Positions 48,769 to 60,102 are shown, numbered from the stretch's first letter. The stretch is 64,000 bases of DNA from Euryodendron excelsum (GCA_033060915.1 CM065381.1:1699001-1763000); one strand, 5' to 3'. The notes: generated by a model from the sequence alone, not told the origin. Translations and numbers: made by a program.

Positions 48769-49973
48769 TGTTAGGGATTTATACTAAAAGACATGCTTTG
48801 TGTAATAGCTTCAGTATTTATTAATAAATTAGTTATTCCATTTTAATGAGAATCTGCGTGAGCAATGTTTGCATTGCGCTATTTATTTAATGATTATGCA
48901 TGTGTGTCTCTTATTCTATGTAATAGATGATTTTGTATGTAGAGTACGACTTATGCACGGAAGATTAGATCATCAGTTCTTATGAAATATAAGTTTATCG
49001 TTCACAGTCTTAGATGGAACTAGACACACCATCAGTAAGACTATAGCATAAGGTTTTAATAGGTCTGTTTTGACTATAGGGAACGGTGTAGTTCTAACTC
49101 GCTGCACTAGTACACTTTATGTATATTAAACAGGATCGTGTTGAGCTAATTATTTTTATACTGACTATATAAAACAGGTAATACCTCATGATTATTATGA
49201 GAGCTTATGCTCTTGATTCTAATATAATAAATAGACACGTGCATGGGATTGATGGAATTCACGTCCCGATATAGGGATTGATAATACCCTATTGAGGAAA
49301 CTTATAAGTTTTTATTACGTCAAACTCTGCAGGTAGATTATGAATCCGACATATCAAATAAGTTAAGTGGAAGGTCTCAAGAAATAAAATAAGTCTATTA
49401 AATTTAATTTTCAGTAATTTAATTTAATAGACAAGTACATGTAATCTTAACGTGATAAGATAAATAAGCATTTAATAATATGGAGCTCGAAATATAATTC
49501 CTAGTATGATAGAAAGTGCAATTATAATTCATTAGTGGTATAAATTATAATTTACATAAGTATAGATTAATCCTAGTTGGATTAGGAATCCTTATTTGCG
49601 TAGGAAGCCCTAATTATACTAATTATATAGTCTTTGCTGTAGCCTCTATATATACATACTCTAAGAGCAACTAGGGTTACACTTGCTCATAATTGAGAGA
49701 TACACGTTTTTGTGAGAAAGAGAAACCTTAGCAGTTGTGAGCCTACTCTTTCTGGAGTAAGACATATACGAGGATACAACAGAAGTCTGAAAGTTGAGTT
49801 CGAGCAATTGATTCATGCTTGTTGCTATTGTTTGTTATTCGGGATCAAATCAGAGAGATTTCGAAAATATGATTCTAATCACATAGATTAGGCGATGCTA
49901 ATCAGATTAAATTTTTTTGATATTATGCATATGCACAATAGCTAGATTGTGAAAAATTCTACACTCCTTAACA
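48769..49973. mobile_element. Solo LTR, 1205 bp, with perfect ATTAT target duplication
   Basis: It begins TGTTAGGGATTTATAC and ends CTCCTTAACA, so the termini are TG...CA with TGTTA/TAACA inverted ends. Identical 5-mers ATTAT flank it at 48764-48768 and 49974-49978. No primer site or polypurine tract adjoins and no internal genes are present, so it is a solo LTR left by recombination between two LTRs. Superfamily cannot be told from the LTR alone; the termini suit Ty1/copia. Confidence 0.82.
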
Positions 49974-49978
49974 ATTAT

Positions 49979-51639
49979 GACTCTTTGAGCACACACTACT
50001 TTTCTGCTTAGAAGTTAATGCTACTTTTTTTTGGGGGGGAGGGGGGGTATGCTCCTACCACCCTTCACCCCACTACTTCTTGTATGAGTTGAGGCACCTC
50101 TTGTATATAAAGTGAGTTATGTAAAGGCTATGTTAGCCATTGTAAAGATGCTTTAATGAATGAAATGAGATTCAATGGACGCTTGTCTTGTGTTATTACT
50201 TCCACCCATTCTCCATAGATGCTGCTTGTATGTTGGTCATCAATGCTTGATTCTAGTTTCCAAATAAATCCGGGTTTGCCTGGCTTGTCAAACGAATCTG
50301 GCAAGCGCCGCACAAGCCTCATTTGTGACTATCTAGCTCACAAAGTGTTGGCCCATGATAGCACGTTAGGAAAATCATGAGACCTTGCTAGTCCAGCCAA
50401 TTATGCACAGTAAAGAGCTAAATACAAGAATGCAACTTACCACCCAACCTAGTTGAATCCAAACGCCTCAGCTATTGAATTCAAGAACTTGCAAGTTTGC
50501 TTCTTGTAGGATCAAATTATTATCCAATTTGTGTGTAAATGTTATTGTAACAGAATTTCATAAACATAAATTAAATAATGCCATTGTAGAATTTACAAAA
50601 TCAAAACATATATAACTCATTGTATATTAGAAACAGAATTACAAAATATGTGAGGTTATGAATTTATAGATTCTGCAGATAATAAAACTTTCAAGAGAGA
50701 TTAAGGCAAGGGTTTAACATTGTTCTTACGACAAATATGCCCCACAATGAACGTCTGCCTCATAGGATACAATGATTAACACACACACAGATACAATACT
50801 CCAATCCGTGTGTTCCGGCGGACCCAACAGTGATGGATATACTCTCTCAAAAGACTCTCTGAATATGTAAGATACAGAAAAATTTTGAAAAAAATTAAAT
50901 GAAATGCGGATAGTGCAATGTATATATAGACATTAAGTGTTTATTTCAAATAGTCACCAGCCAAACAGTGCCTACCAACAATCATAACTATTAAATTTAA
51001 ATATTTAAATTCAATTTGAAACAAAAAGTAAAGATTGTGTTTGGATATTTGTTGATCTTGATCCTGGTTCGAGGTGGGGCGGGGTGCTCGTATTGTGGAC
51101 CTAAGTTTGATAGGTGCCCCTTCCACAAAATTGGAGTTTTCCTTGGGGCTCAAGCCCAAGTGCAAGAAAAGGCTATATAAATCTACCACAGACTTCATAA
51201 GAATCAATGTTACTGAACTATTATCATAGTCATATTAGATACGTTTGAAGCCAAATCTCCATTCACTTCAGGAATTCGAGTAAATGACTACATAAAATCA
51301 ATATCCTCGTGGAGATTAATTCGAAGTACCATGGACACAAACCGAAAGATATGTGGGTTCCACGTTAATTATGACTCAAAGAATGTGAAAACATCACAAA
51401 ATTTTCTAATAACGGATCGGGGCATCGATGAAGAATGTTGCTAATTTAGCGTGGGCTTATTTTGTGGACAAACACACCTTGAGTTGTAATATGTAGTATT
51501 ATTTTTTACTGGTCTTGAGTTGTAAGAGTTTTGATTTGGTTGAAAAAGTTGTGAAAAAAATATCTCTGAAGACTGTTCTTCCAGTAACTCTAGCTCATCT
51601 GTTGCCGCTAGTGTTGAACGTTGAAGACGATTTTCAGTA
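49979..51639. other. Intergenic DNA, no supported gene
   Basis: A G-run (50031-50048) and a TATATAAAGTGAG word near 50104 hint at an old LTR. Around 50700-51200 phrases such as CCGTGTGTTCCGGCGG resemble repeated plant sequence that I cannot classify. The small minus-strand frame at 50128-50322 has no recognisable motif. Confidence 0.35.
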
Positions 51640-51832
51640 AGCCTCGCTCTAGATTCGCTCAAGTGTTTGCTCGACCAAAGGTGGTTCAAAGTAGGGTGAA
51701 GAATTATAGTAAGCTAAGATTGAGTCTCGCTCGAGTGAACGCTGCACTGAGTTTATTCAAGTTTTTTAGAAGCTTGCGCTTGATTCTTGCTAGAGTGAAA
51801 TGGGTTGCTTGACTCTCGCTCAAGGGACTGGT
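51640..51832. repeat. Cluster of degenerate CTCGCTC(G/A)AG motifs
   Basis: CTCGCTCTAG, TCGCTCAAG, TTGCTCGACC, CTCGCTCGAGTG, CTTGCTAGAGTG and CTCGCTCAAGG recur within 190 bp. A related GCGAGATCTAGCGAG / CTCGCTCTCGTGAG cluster lies at 56338-56390. Meaning unknown. Confidence 0.4.
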
Positions 51833-52547
51833 GCAGTTTCCTGTTTCAAGTAGTTTTCGAATTTGGGAGTATTTCGTATCTTGTAGAGATTCTATTACCT
51901 CGCACAACTTCTTCTATATATATATATATATGGTTTGCAGCGCTCCCTTTGTTTGCTGAATAAAAAAATGAAGAATTATTTATATCATGTTTAGTTAGGA
52001 TAAGTTAAGTAATATTATATTATCATATTATTTATTACAAAATTTATGTTAATAGTATATTACATTGTAATATGCTTATATAATATTATATTAACCTAAT
52101 ATAAAAGTAATAGAAGAGTAAAAATGAGATTTTCCTCTTATTCTAAGGGAGGTTATAAGTAATATTACCTCCCTATGGTATTACATATCGCTATTTTTGG
52201 AAATTACGAGCCCATTTGAGACAATTTTTTTTTAACTTTTTTAGTTTTGCTTTTTTAACTTATAAGCGAAAAAAAAATTAGAATTTTTTTTATTTTTTTT
52301 TGTTTTTATAAGTTAAAGATAAACAAAAAGTAAAATGCCAGAAAGAAAAAAAAAATTAGCTTTCTTACTTAGAAGTTAAAAAAAATCTAGGTGTCTTACC
52401 AAATGGACCCTACATCTCCCTCCAAAGATATAATCTAACACTATTTTTGTTTGCCAAACATAAATTTTGTGGGCTTCATGGGATATTATATTCAAAACCC
52501 ACCTCTTATCCCTTAAACAAATATCGAAATAGGATTGAGTGGCTCTG
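51833..52547. other. Intergenic DNA, nothing recognised
   Basis: AT-rich, with poly-A/T tracts and no supported coding region. Confidence 0.4.
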
Positions 52548-52674
52548 AGCTTCTGGAGTTCATTCAGACCACTCCAAGAGCAATCTAGCAATTCTTTTTA
52601 GGAGTTCGAGTTCACCGTGGAGGATTCCGGGACGGTGATCGTGGGTTGAGGAATCGATAGGTAGTGATGAAGCA
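52548..52674. repeat. Dispersed repeat copy A
   Basis: It begins AGCTTCTGGAGTTCATTCAG and ends GTAGTGATGAAGC. It shares CACTCCAAGAGCAATCTAGC and GGAGTTCGAGTTCA with copies B and C. On the minus strand all copies could encode QDELELFKELLDCSW, but frames are not open beyond the repeat. Confidence 0.65.
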
Positions 52675-53059
52675 CGGGTTAAAAACAGAGTCGAGGATTC
52701 GAGCAAGTACAAATCTGTTTCATACATTTGTCAAAAGCCTGAAGAGCATTTAGTGCACTATTTATTACACCCCTCGATCGTCCTACAAACACATCCCACA
52801 CGCAAGTCGTCCTCCTCTTACCTTGCAACGTCTACATGTAGAAGTGTTGGGATCCACTGGTTGTGAAGTTTTTGGTCGGAATTTTCATGGTACAAGAGGT
52901 TCCGGAAAATCATTCCAACCCTATATTAAATGGAAAAAAAAGTGATATCTACCCTGGATAAATTGAACCTCATACGCATTTTAAAAAATCGATGTGAATA
53001 TTATATATATATATATGGTCGGAGATCCATATTACAAAATTTCTAGATCCACCACTTAT

Positions 53060-53129
53060 TAGACCACTCCAAGTGCAATCTAGCAATTCTTTGAAGAGTT
53101 CGAGTTCATCTTGGAGGATTCCAGGATAG
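53060..53129. repeat. Dispersed repeat copy B (short)
   Basis: Core only: GACCACTCCAAGTGCAATC, then AGTTCGAGTTCATCTTGGAG. It lies 140 bp before copy C. Confidence 0.65.
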
Positions 53130-53197
53130 TATGTGATTGTATATATGTGTATATATATCTATGGCCTGAGACATTATCTAGGGCACCTAACCCCGTA

Positions 53198-53322
53198 AGC
53201 TTCTGGAGTTCATTTAGCCCACTCCAAGAGCAATCTAGCAATTCTTTGAAGAGTTCGAGTTCATCTTGGAGGATTCCATAATGGTGATTGTGCATTGTGG
53301 AGTCGACATGTGGTGATGAAGC
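53198..53322. repeat. Dispersed repeat copy C
   Basis: Full-length counterpart of copy A, from AGCTTCTGGAGTTCATTTAG to GTGGTGATGAAGC. Confidence 0.65.
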
Positions 53323-53662
53323 ATAGAAGAATAGTGAGTTGATCCGATTCGAGAAAATACAAGTCATCAATAATATTAGAGGAGTCAAATTGTATTTGGT
53401 TGTAACTTGTAACTTGTCAACTTTCCATTGAATATAGTACTTAATTGGTTTGGACCGATGGATTGGTCCCATGATTTTTTTTCGCAATAATTTTTCAGTT
53501 TAAAATTGCGTATAATTTTTCAGTTTGCAGAGAAAACTTATAGAACCTTTTTCAGTTTGCAGAGAAAACATAAAGATGAAGAGGAAAATGGAGTTTAGTT
53601 CTAGGGTTTTAACCGTATACATACGTATAACCCATTAATTAATCAATTTAAATGGGTGAGGT

Positions 53663-54146
53663 TCCTCTTATAACCCAAGATAGAAGCTAGGGGTGAACAA
53701 ATGTCGAATCGGATCGGTTTGGGGAGTCACCGGTCACTCGACCTGATCATATCGGGTTGAGAAAATTGAAACCGCACTGGACCCATAAGGTGATCGAGTT
53801 GGTTCGGGTTGAATCAATGTCGGGTCGGGTTGGAGTCGGGTTGAGTGAAAACCACAAGTTGTAATGCAAAAAGTTTGGTTTGGTTCGGGTCGGATCGGTT
53901 TGAGAGAGGAAATGAAGGCCCGACACCCAAATCGAATAGGGTCGGGTTGGGTGAAATATACCCGTCATCCACCCATAGGGTATTCGGTTCGGTTCGGGTT
54001 TAAGCGGGTCGGCCGGGTTTGGATCGGGTTGGCGGGTCGGTTGGGTTTTTGAACACCCCTAATAGAAGCAATGCATTGCACAAGCATTTTCCTTCTTTTG
54101 TTCTCTAGTTACTCTCTTTCTCTCTCTCTTTAACTAGAGACCGACC
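53663..54146. repeat. Segmental duplication, copy 1, split by a hAT MITE
   Basis: The sequence TCTTATAACCCAAGATAGAAGC (to 53687), continuing at 54062 with ATAGAAGCAATGCATTGCAC and the CT-rich stretch to AGAGACC, matches 54403-54514. The MITE inserted into this copy only. Confidence 0.7.
53688..54061. mobile_element. hAT-type MITE with perfect 8-bp target duplication
   Basis: The ends TAGGGGTGAACAAA and TTTTGAACACCCCTA are inverted repeats. The flanks are identical 8-mers ATAGAAGC (53680-53687 and 54062-54069), diagnostic of hAT. The 374-bp interior is dominated by TCGGGT/GGGTCGGGTT words. The duplicated copy 54403-54514 gives the empty site (AATATAGAAGCAATGC). Confidence 0.88.
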
Positions 54147-54157
54147 ATCCTCTTATG

Positions 54158-54402
54158 AATTTGGATTCTCTTCATTCCATGAATTGAAATAGAGATCTTC
54201 ATTCTATTGATTGAGGTGTTGACACGTCAGCTAACATAAAAATAAAGGGTTCAGATGAGTTGACTTAAAATTTATTTAAAAATAAATAATTTTATATTTA
54301 TATATAAGGACATAAATTTTAATACAAAACGACGTAGTTTTAGTAATACATGTAATAAGATTACATCTAAATCATTGACTATGAAATGAAGAGAATCCAA
54401 AT
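54158..54402. mobile_element. MITE with ATTTGGATTCTCTTCATT ends
   Basis: Left ATTTGGATTCTCTTCATTCC and right AATGAAGAGAATCCAAAT are near-perfect 20-bp inverted repeats around 205 bp of AT-rich sequence. Target duplication is unclear (CTCTTAT occurs on both sides). It lies between the two segmental duplication copies. Confidence 0.6.
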
Positions 54403-54514
54403 CCTTCTCTTATAACCCCAATATAGAAGCAATGCATTGCACAAGCCATTTTCCTTTTTCTTTTTTGCTCTATTTGCTCTCTCTCTGTCTCTCTTTAACC
54501 AGAGACCATCAATT
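54403..54514. repeat. Segmental duplication, copy 2 (empty site)
   Basis: Uninterrupted counterpart of 53663-53687 joined to 54062-54146, sharing AGAAGCAATGCATTGCACAA and CTCTTTAAC(C/T)AGAGACC. Confidence 0.7.
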
Positions 54515-54966
54515 ATCATCGTTGTGGCTCTTGTGATCTAACGTTTGAGCCACTTTGCCTCCTCTAGTTCAACTCATGTGTCTTGTGAAATAGGACGAAG
54601 TGTTATGGAAAGACAATGACCAAAGTAACACATGGGTAAATTACAAGGTGTAATTTATCCTCTCTTTCACTAATTTTTGTTATTATTATTAGTTAAAATG
54701 TTATTTCCACACCTTTAATTTTTGCGTGCATGCTTCTCTCTCTTATGTGTACGATTCTCTCTCACAAGATTTTTATTGAACGTCACTAGAAAATTTTGTA
54801 ATCTTTTGACATTAATACACTATATTTTATTTTAAATATCAAATAAATCATAAGAGCAAATAGAATTTTAAAAGGTTTAAGGAGGTAGCCGGCCAGTGCC
54901 CTTTCGTCTGCCATTGAAAGAAAGGTGGCGGAGCAAGACCAACACTTGGAAGTATATTTTCCTTTT

Positions 54967-55640
54967 GGAAAAAGATAAAAGCTACTTTACACCGTCCACC
55001 AAAATATTTTGACGTTAGTCTCCATCAATCTGTAGGGATGGCAACGGGCGAGTTTATCCCAATTTTATCTTGCCCCGATTAAAAAAATCCTTTCCCATTT
55101 CGTCCCAAACTTGTGATGGGTTAGAACTCAAAACCCCACTCCCGTCCTGTTTAGGAAAACCCCATCCCGTCCTCGCCCCATTTAAAGATTATATAGCTAA
55201 AAAAAAATTAAACCCCACTAACCACTATACCATACATTATTTAGGTATATACATAAGTATACATTCTACATCCATCCCAAACTTTATAGTTAAAATCCCA
55301 CTACCTACATACTTAGTATATATATAATATTTTTCTGAAAATTTTTTTTTGCTAAGTAAAAAAATAAAAATAAAAATAATGATCGGGTAATTAGGGCAGG
55401 TTCGGGGTACTGGCAGTCTAAACCCGTCCTGCTCCAAACTCGAGTCGGGTTACCTTCCTACCTCCATAACCTGCCTAAACCCCCATTAATTATTCCCAAA
55501 CTCGTCCCGTTAGGGGCGGGGCCACGACTAAATGGGGCAAATTGCCATCCATAGACGTGTGTTTTACGAAAAGCTTAGCAACTTTTCCCGAGTGGGTGTA
55601 GGACGTGGCTCACATCCATCTACAAGATATTGAAAAATGC
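54967..55640. repeat. Duplicated segment X, interrupted by a MITE
   Basis: GTCCACC-AAATATT, GTTAGTCTCCATCAATCTGTAG, then after the MITE AGACGTGTGTTTT, GAAAAGCTTAGCAACTTTT and GTAGGACGTGGCTC. The same order occurs at 59180-59460. Confidence 0.65.
55036..55551. mobile_element. MITE of the GGATGGCAA family, copy 3, with TAG target duplication
   Basis: Ends GGATGGCAACGGG and CAAATTGCCATCC(A) are inverted repeats, flanked by TAG at 55033-55035 and 55552-55554. The paralogous segment at 59232-59250 reads CATCAATATGTAGACGTGTG with a single TAG, so it is an empty site. The interior is CCCCGTCCC-rich and non-coding. A 3-bp duplication fits PIF/Harbinger better than hAT. Confidence 0.7.
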
Positions 55641-55642
55641 TA

Positions 55643-55800
55643 GTATCTGTAAGTAAAGTCCCACATCATTTGGATACGAAGGTTATTATCTTCATATATG
55701 CTCTCAGGTAATTCTCTCTTTATAAGCTAATTTTCAAAATTGAGTTAGACTCATGGTGAAAAACCTATCATTTGTCTATGTTTTGTCAAAGAGACTAATT
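55643..55800 (+). repeat. LTR-like fragment with AGTCCCACAT motif
   Basis: AAAGTCCCACATCATTTGG, TATATGCTCTCAGGTAATTC, TTATAAGCTAATTTTC and GAGTTAGACTCATGG are phrases common in plant LTRs. Ends not resolved. Confidence 0.35.
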
Positions 55801-56874
55801 ACTACAATATTAGGTCAATGTGTAATGACTATAAGCAATATTGTACAATCTAAGATAGAAGAGAGAATAAATCATTCAACCAAGAACACACAAGCCTTTT
55901 TGCCATAGAAACCCTAACTGGGAGAAAAATCCCGTGTCCCCTTTGTCAGATAAAGATCATGCACTATATCTTGTTGTTTAGACGGTTACAAGACTCTTTA
56001 CAATCAAAATCTATCAACTCCATGATCTAATGATTATCTTAACCTTGTTCGTATTCACGATTCACCATCTTCGTGTTTGACCACCGTTCAGATTCCCTTA
56101 GAACGGATTTTACGCCTTAAACTCCATCAAGACTCTTGATCTCTTCAATTGGGTTGAAGAAGATTGTTGCTAAGATATGTTTCTGAGCTTCTAGGAAGGT
56201 AGAAAATACTTCTCTCTAGAAGTTTTTATTTGTGGTGGCTTAGATCTAGGTCTTGGGAAGTGTGCTGGGTCTTAATAGGCAAAAAAAACCCTGGCAGTGC
56301 GATTTTTGAGAATTCTAATTTCGCACAATTCAATCCGGCGAGATCTAGCGAGCATCTTGCGAGGTTCATCTCGCTCTCGTGAGATCAATCTCAGATTTTG
56401 TATGCTCACTGTTTTTTCTATTGATATCCCGCGACATCCCTTGAAGTCCTGCCTAGTCTTTAGTATTGAATCCATAACTTTTTACTCAGATGTTGGATTG
56501 ATGAGATAAGTTCCCTAGAAAGAAGATTCGAAGATCTACAACTTTTCCTCTAATGAGCCTTTTCCAATTCGAATCGTATCATGGTTAAAAACTAGCTACA
56601 AGAGAATCGATCTACTAGAAGCAGATTCACTTGAATTTTACAGAAGATCATCTTTTCAAAATTCATCCAGCTTATGTCGATTCTTCCTTTGAGGCATTGC
56701 GAAGTCCCACGAGCGGTCCAATAAGGGTCAATATGACTTCCCATGCACACCAACACATCCCACGACTTGTCTCAAAATCCATCAAGGCTTGTCGAAGTTC
56801 CGTAGCACACTTTGAAACTTTATACAATATCTTCTTAGCACGAGCTTGCATGAATTAGCAATAAGGATCATTCC
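55801..56874. other. Unassigned sequence, possibly retrotransposon-derived
   Basis: It contains AAACCCTAACTGGGAG and the GCGAGATCTAGCGAG cluster near 56338. No sustained frame. It may belong to an LTR that continues at 58413-58507 beyond the inserted solo LTR. Confidence 0.3.
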
Positions 56875-56879
56875 AAATG

Positions 56880-58407
56880 TGTCACGACCCCAGACCTACC
56901 TTGTGTGGATTAGGAATCATAATCGGCCAGTAGCTTAGTTACACAAGGCCGAACTAAACCAAAAGACTGATCACCTATATTTGATATAATGCGGAAGCAT
57001 GATTTACTATTTTTGTAAACATAAAGCAAATATCTATGTCACCTTCATAACATAGTTTTATTACACAAGCAGTCTTGACACAAATCTAGGAAAATCTACT
57101 AGTTCAAACTTAGTACAAAGCAAAATATAACTCGAGTCTTCATAACATTCACACATAGGTAGCTTAGCCAACAACTTCTCAATCTTGGTTACCTGAAAAT
57201 GTTTAAGAAAATATGAGCTACAAGCCCAGTGAATAATAGAATAATTGAAGCATCAAAATATACCATGGGCTTGATTTACATATGACATAAATACCATTTG
57301 CAAAAGATCTTGAAACAAGTAAAAGAGATATCCATATACTAAACATAAGCATACCTTTCAAAAGATACTAACTTAGTTTAATATTTGCAAAAGCATCTAA
57401 ATATCAACATCATATATAATTCATAATGTACTCATGATCTTGGCTAAACGAAAAATCCATAACAAAACGTATGCACTAGTGATGCGTAGCAAAACGACAA
57501 AAAGTCGTAAGGAACGTCTTCTTAATCATATCAAGCTTTCGGCTTATTTTAAGTCTTCCGATATAGGACCTCCGAGTATGGCACATATAGCTTTCAAAAC
57601 TTATTCATTTTATACAAATTTAATCCATGAATTTTCTTAATAGAAGAATATAAGGTTTAGCATCAAAATATAGTAACTATTTTTGAAGAGTAACATAGAC
57701 ATATTATCATTTGCTATGTAATGTTAAAATATAATTTATAGAAAAAGAACATTTACATTGGAAATATGTATGTTTTACTTCAAATACACTATTACTCACC
57801 TCAAGTGCTTAATGCTTGGAATTCTTCTCTAAATGTTAGAACTTGATCTTCAAGAGCAACTTCCTAACATTCACTCTTCTCTCTTCACTTTATTTAGGTT
57901 TACTTGTATTCAAACCCTCTCATCTACATGTACTATTTATAGGATAAAGTAAAGGAAGTTGGTTTAGTACTTTACTAATTCTTTCTTCTCCACTAATCCA
58001 CTAATTTAGTGGGCTAACTTTCATGATCATTTAGATGAAGATAATCATTCCACTTATCAAGTGAAGAAACTTTATTCTCCACTCATCTAAGTGGAGTAAA
58101 ACTTTCATGTTACTTTGTTAAGTGCTGCCACCATTAAGTGGAGAAACTTTATTCTCCACTCATCTAAGTGGAGTAAAACTTCCATGATTACTTTGCTAAG
58201 TACTGCCACCATCAAGTGGAGAAGCTTTATTCTCCACTCATCTAAGTGGAGTAAAACTTTCATGATTATTTTGCTAAGTGCTGCCACCATTTGCTCCTCT
58301 TTAGTTGTGTATAAATAGAGAAGTATAAGCATGAAACCAATATATGCATAAAAGAGAATTATGGAGTGAGTGTAACTTAGTAAGTGTAAGGATTCTAGGT
58401 TGTTACA
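56880..58407 (-). mobile_element. Solo LTR, 1528 bp, chromovirus-like, minus orientation
   Basis: In minus orientation it begins TGTAACAACCTAG and ends GGGGTCGTGACA, typical of Tekay/Del-type chromovirus LTRs. Flanking 5-mers AAATG (56875-56879) and AAATA (58408-58412) differ at one base. No internal region adjoins. It holds a 77-bp minisatellite. Its 3' end words resemble those at 47520-47534 (GGGGCGTCACA), but the two are not obviously one family. Confidence 0.7.
58036..58300. repeat. 77-78 bp minisatellite, three copies, in the solo LTR
   Basis: TCTCCACTCATCTAAGTGGA recurs at 58076, 58153 and 58231. Each unit contains two CCACTTAT/AAGTGGAG-type inverted words around ACTTTATTCTCC. The mirror-like open frames on both strands here are artefacts of the repeat. 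Confidence 0.88.
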
Positions 58408-58507
58408 AAATACTTGTGATAGACATCCTAATTCCCTAAATTACATTAAACAAGAGTTGGTACGAAATTTAATCAATTATATAACCTTACACATGGATTC
58501 TTCAACA

Positions 58508-58523
58508 TGGTATTAGAGTTTGA
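58508..58523 (+). other. Degenerate initiator-Met primer-binding site
   Basis: TGGTATTAGAGT differs from the plant consensus TGGTATCAGAGC by two C-to-T changes and follows ...TTCAACA, a plausible LTR end. It may mark the start of the internal region of an old plus-strand retrotransposon whose LTR was split by the solo LTR. Confidence 0.4.
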
Positions 58524-58655
58524 AGGTCCTGCACCTCTTGAGACCGCTCAAGCTCACTCTCTTGTCTCACATCTCCATACTTCGTGTGAGTACTTGTTGG
58601 ACGGCGTCAACTGATGCTAATAGCTTGTCAATCTTAGTTAATGAGGCATGCATCC

Positions 58656-59048
58656 AGGGATGGAATTGGAGGGTTTATATTTAAATCAAATCGGGTTAAC
58701 CCTAATATTTTTTATTTTTTACTTAGCTAATCTCGCATATTGTTGAAAATTGAGAAATAATAATTATCACCTAATAAGAGGTAGACAATATTTTGTTATA
58801 TAAACTCTATACATACTAAGTAATATTAATGTATTATTATAATATAGTAAGGCTATTTTAGTCATTTTGTTAGATAATTAGATCGGATCAGGTTTTGTTC
58901 TTTCTCCCACACCCCGTCTAATACCCGCTTCGAGTTTTGTTCTTTTCTCCATAATCTATCCCTAATTCTTTTATTAAACCTCCAAACCCTTTCTATTAGG
59001 GTTGGGGCGGGTCGGACGGCTTCCTGGGGTCAATTTCCATGCATCCTA
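58656..59048. mobile_element. MITE of the GGATGGCAA family, copy 4
   Basis: AGGGATGGAATTGGA and TCAATTTCCATGCATCCTA are imperfect inverted ends. The interior has GGGTTGGGGCGGGTCGG and TTCTATTAGGG words shared with the other copies. Confidence 0.5.
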
Positions 59049-59050
59049 AT

Positions 59051-59545
59051 CCACCATCTAGGAGATGTCTTGTGGTCTCCTTGAGTACTAAATGTCCCAC
59101 GTGAGAGTCTGATCCTTTTTTTCCCTAAACCTACAAGCACTTTGGGATTCATACTGTTGTTTGTTTCATACGACCACAAGAAAAAGATAAACCTAATTTA
59201 GACAGTCCACCCAAATATTGTCATTAGTGTCCATCAATATGTAGACGTGTGTTTTTTTGAAAGGAAAATATTATATTTCAGAAAAAAATTGTATAAAATT
59301 TTTTATCAAAATTATGTGCCAATGTCATACTGTCATTATATAAATAAATTCTATATACATATCATATATATAAATTTACTATTTACACAGCATTAGCTTT
59401 ACGAGAACATCGAGAAGCTTAGCAACTTTTCGTAGTCGGTGTAGGACATGGCTCCCCAACCACCTATAAATGTCTCGTGGTCTCCATGTATTAAATGTTC
59501 CACGTGAGAGTCTGATCCTTTTTTCCTAAACTTGCATGCAGTATG
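59051..59545. repeat. Duplicated segments Y and Z
   Basis: GTGGTCTCC...CCACGTGAGAGTCTGATCC occurs at about 59070-59120 and again at about 59474-59520 (offset about 405 bp). Between them 59180-59460 matches segment X at 54967-55640. The block is thus a local duplication seen two to three times. Confidence 0.65.
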
Positions 59546-60102
59546 GTTCGTATTATTTTTTTCTTAGAAAATGTTTTTTTTTTTTAAAATTTGTAAAAAA
59601 AATCTTATCATAATAATGTAGTGGTGATATTTTTATAATTAAAAGTTATCCTGATTGATATTTTATTTTAAAATAAAAAACTTTCATTCAATCACATTAT
59701 TTTATATAAAAATTTTAATTGTATAACATTACCCTTATTTGTTTCAAATAAACGGAAGACGAAAAAGAGGAATGTTAAACCACATCTCCTGATTTGACTA
59801 AAATCTTTGTGGGACTAGATTCTCAACCATATACATCTTTATTTATTTGCACTACTATCATGAATTGTTGAATGGTTTACAATTTTAGTGAAAACAAATT
59901 GTTCAATGATGGGAGATACAGTGAAAGGTTTTGACATGAAAGGATGGCGAAATTAATTATATAACAAGAAGATTAAGCTCTTTGTGTGTTTTAAACTCTT
60001 TTATGAGCGTTTTGCCAACAAGCATTTGATTTTTTGTATCTTTTTTTTTTAGGAGTTTAATATTATTAATAATTTTTAAGTAGTACATCTGGATATGTTG
60101 GG
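59546..60102. other. Intergenic DNA, nothing recognised
   Basis: AT-rich and stop-rich. Confidence 0.45.

Noticed and set aside
53080..53487. 135-residue minus-strand frame
   Set aside because: It spans repeat copies B and C and ends in repeated segments in different frames; kept only as a repeat.
58105..58332. Mirror-image frames on both strands near 58.2 kb
   Set aside because: Produced by the 77-bp minisatellite with internal inverted words.
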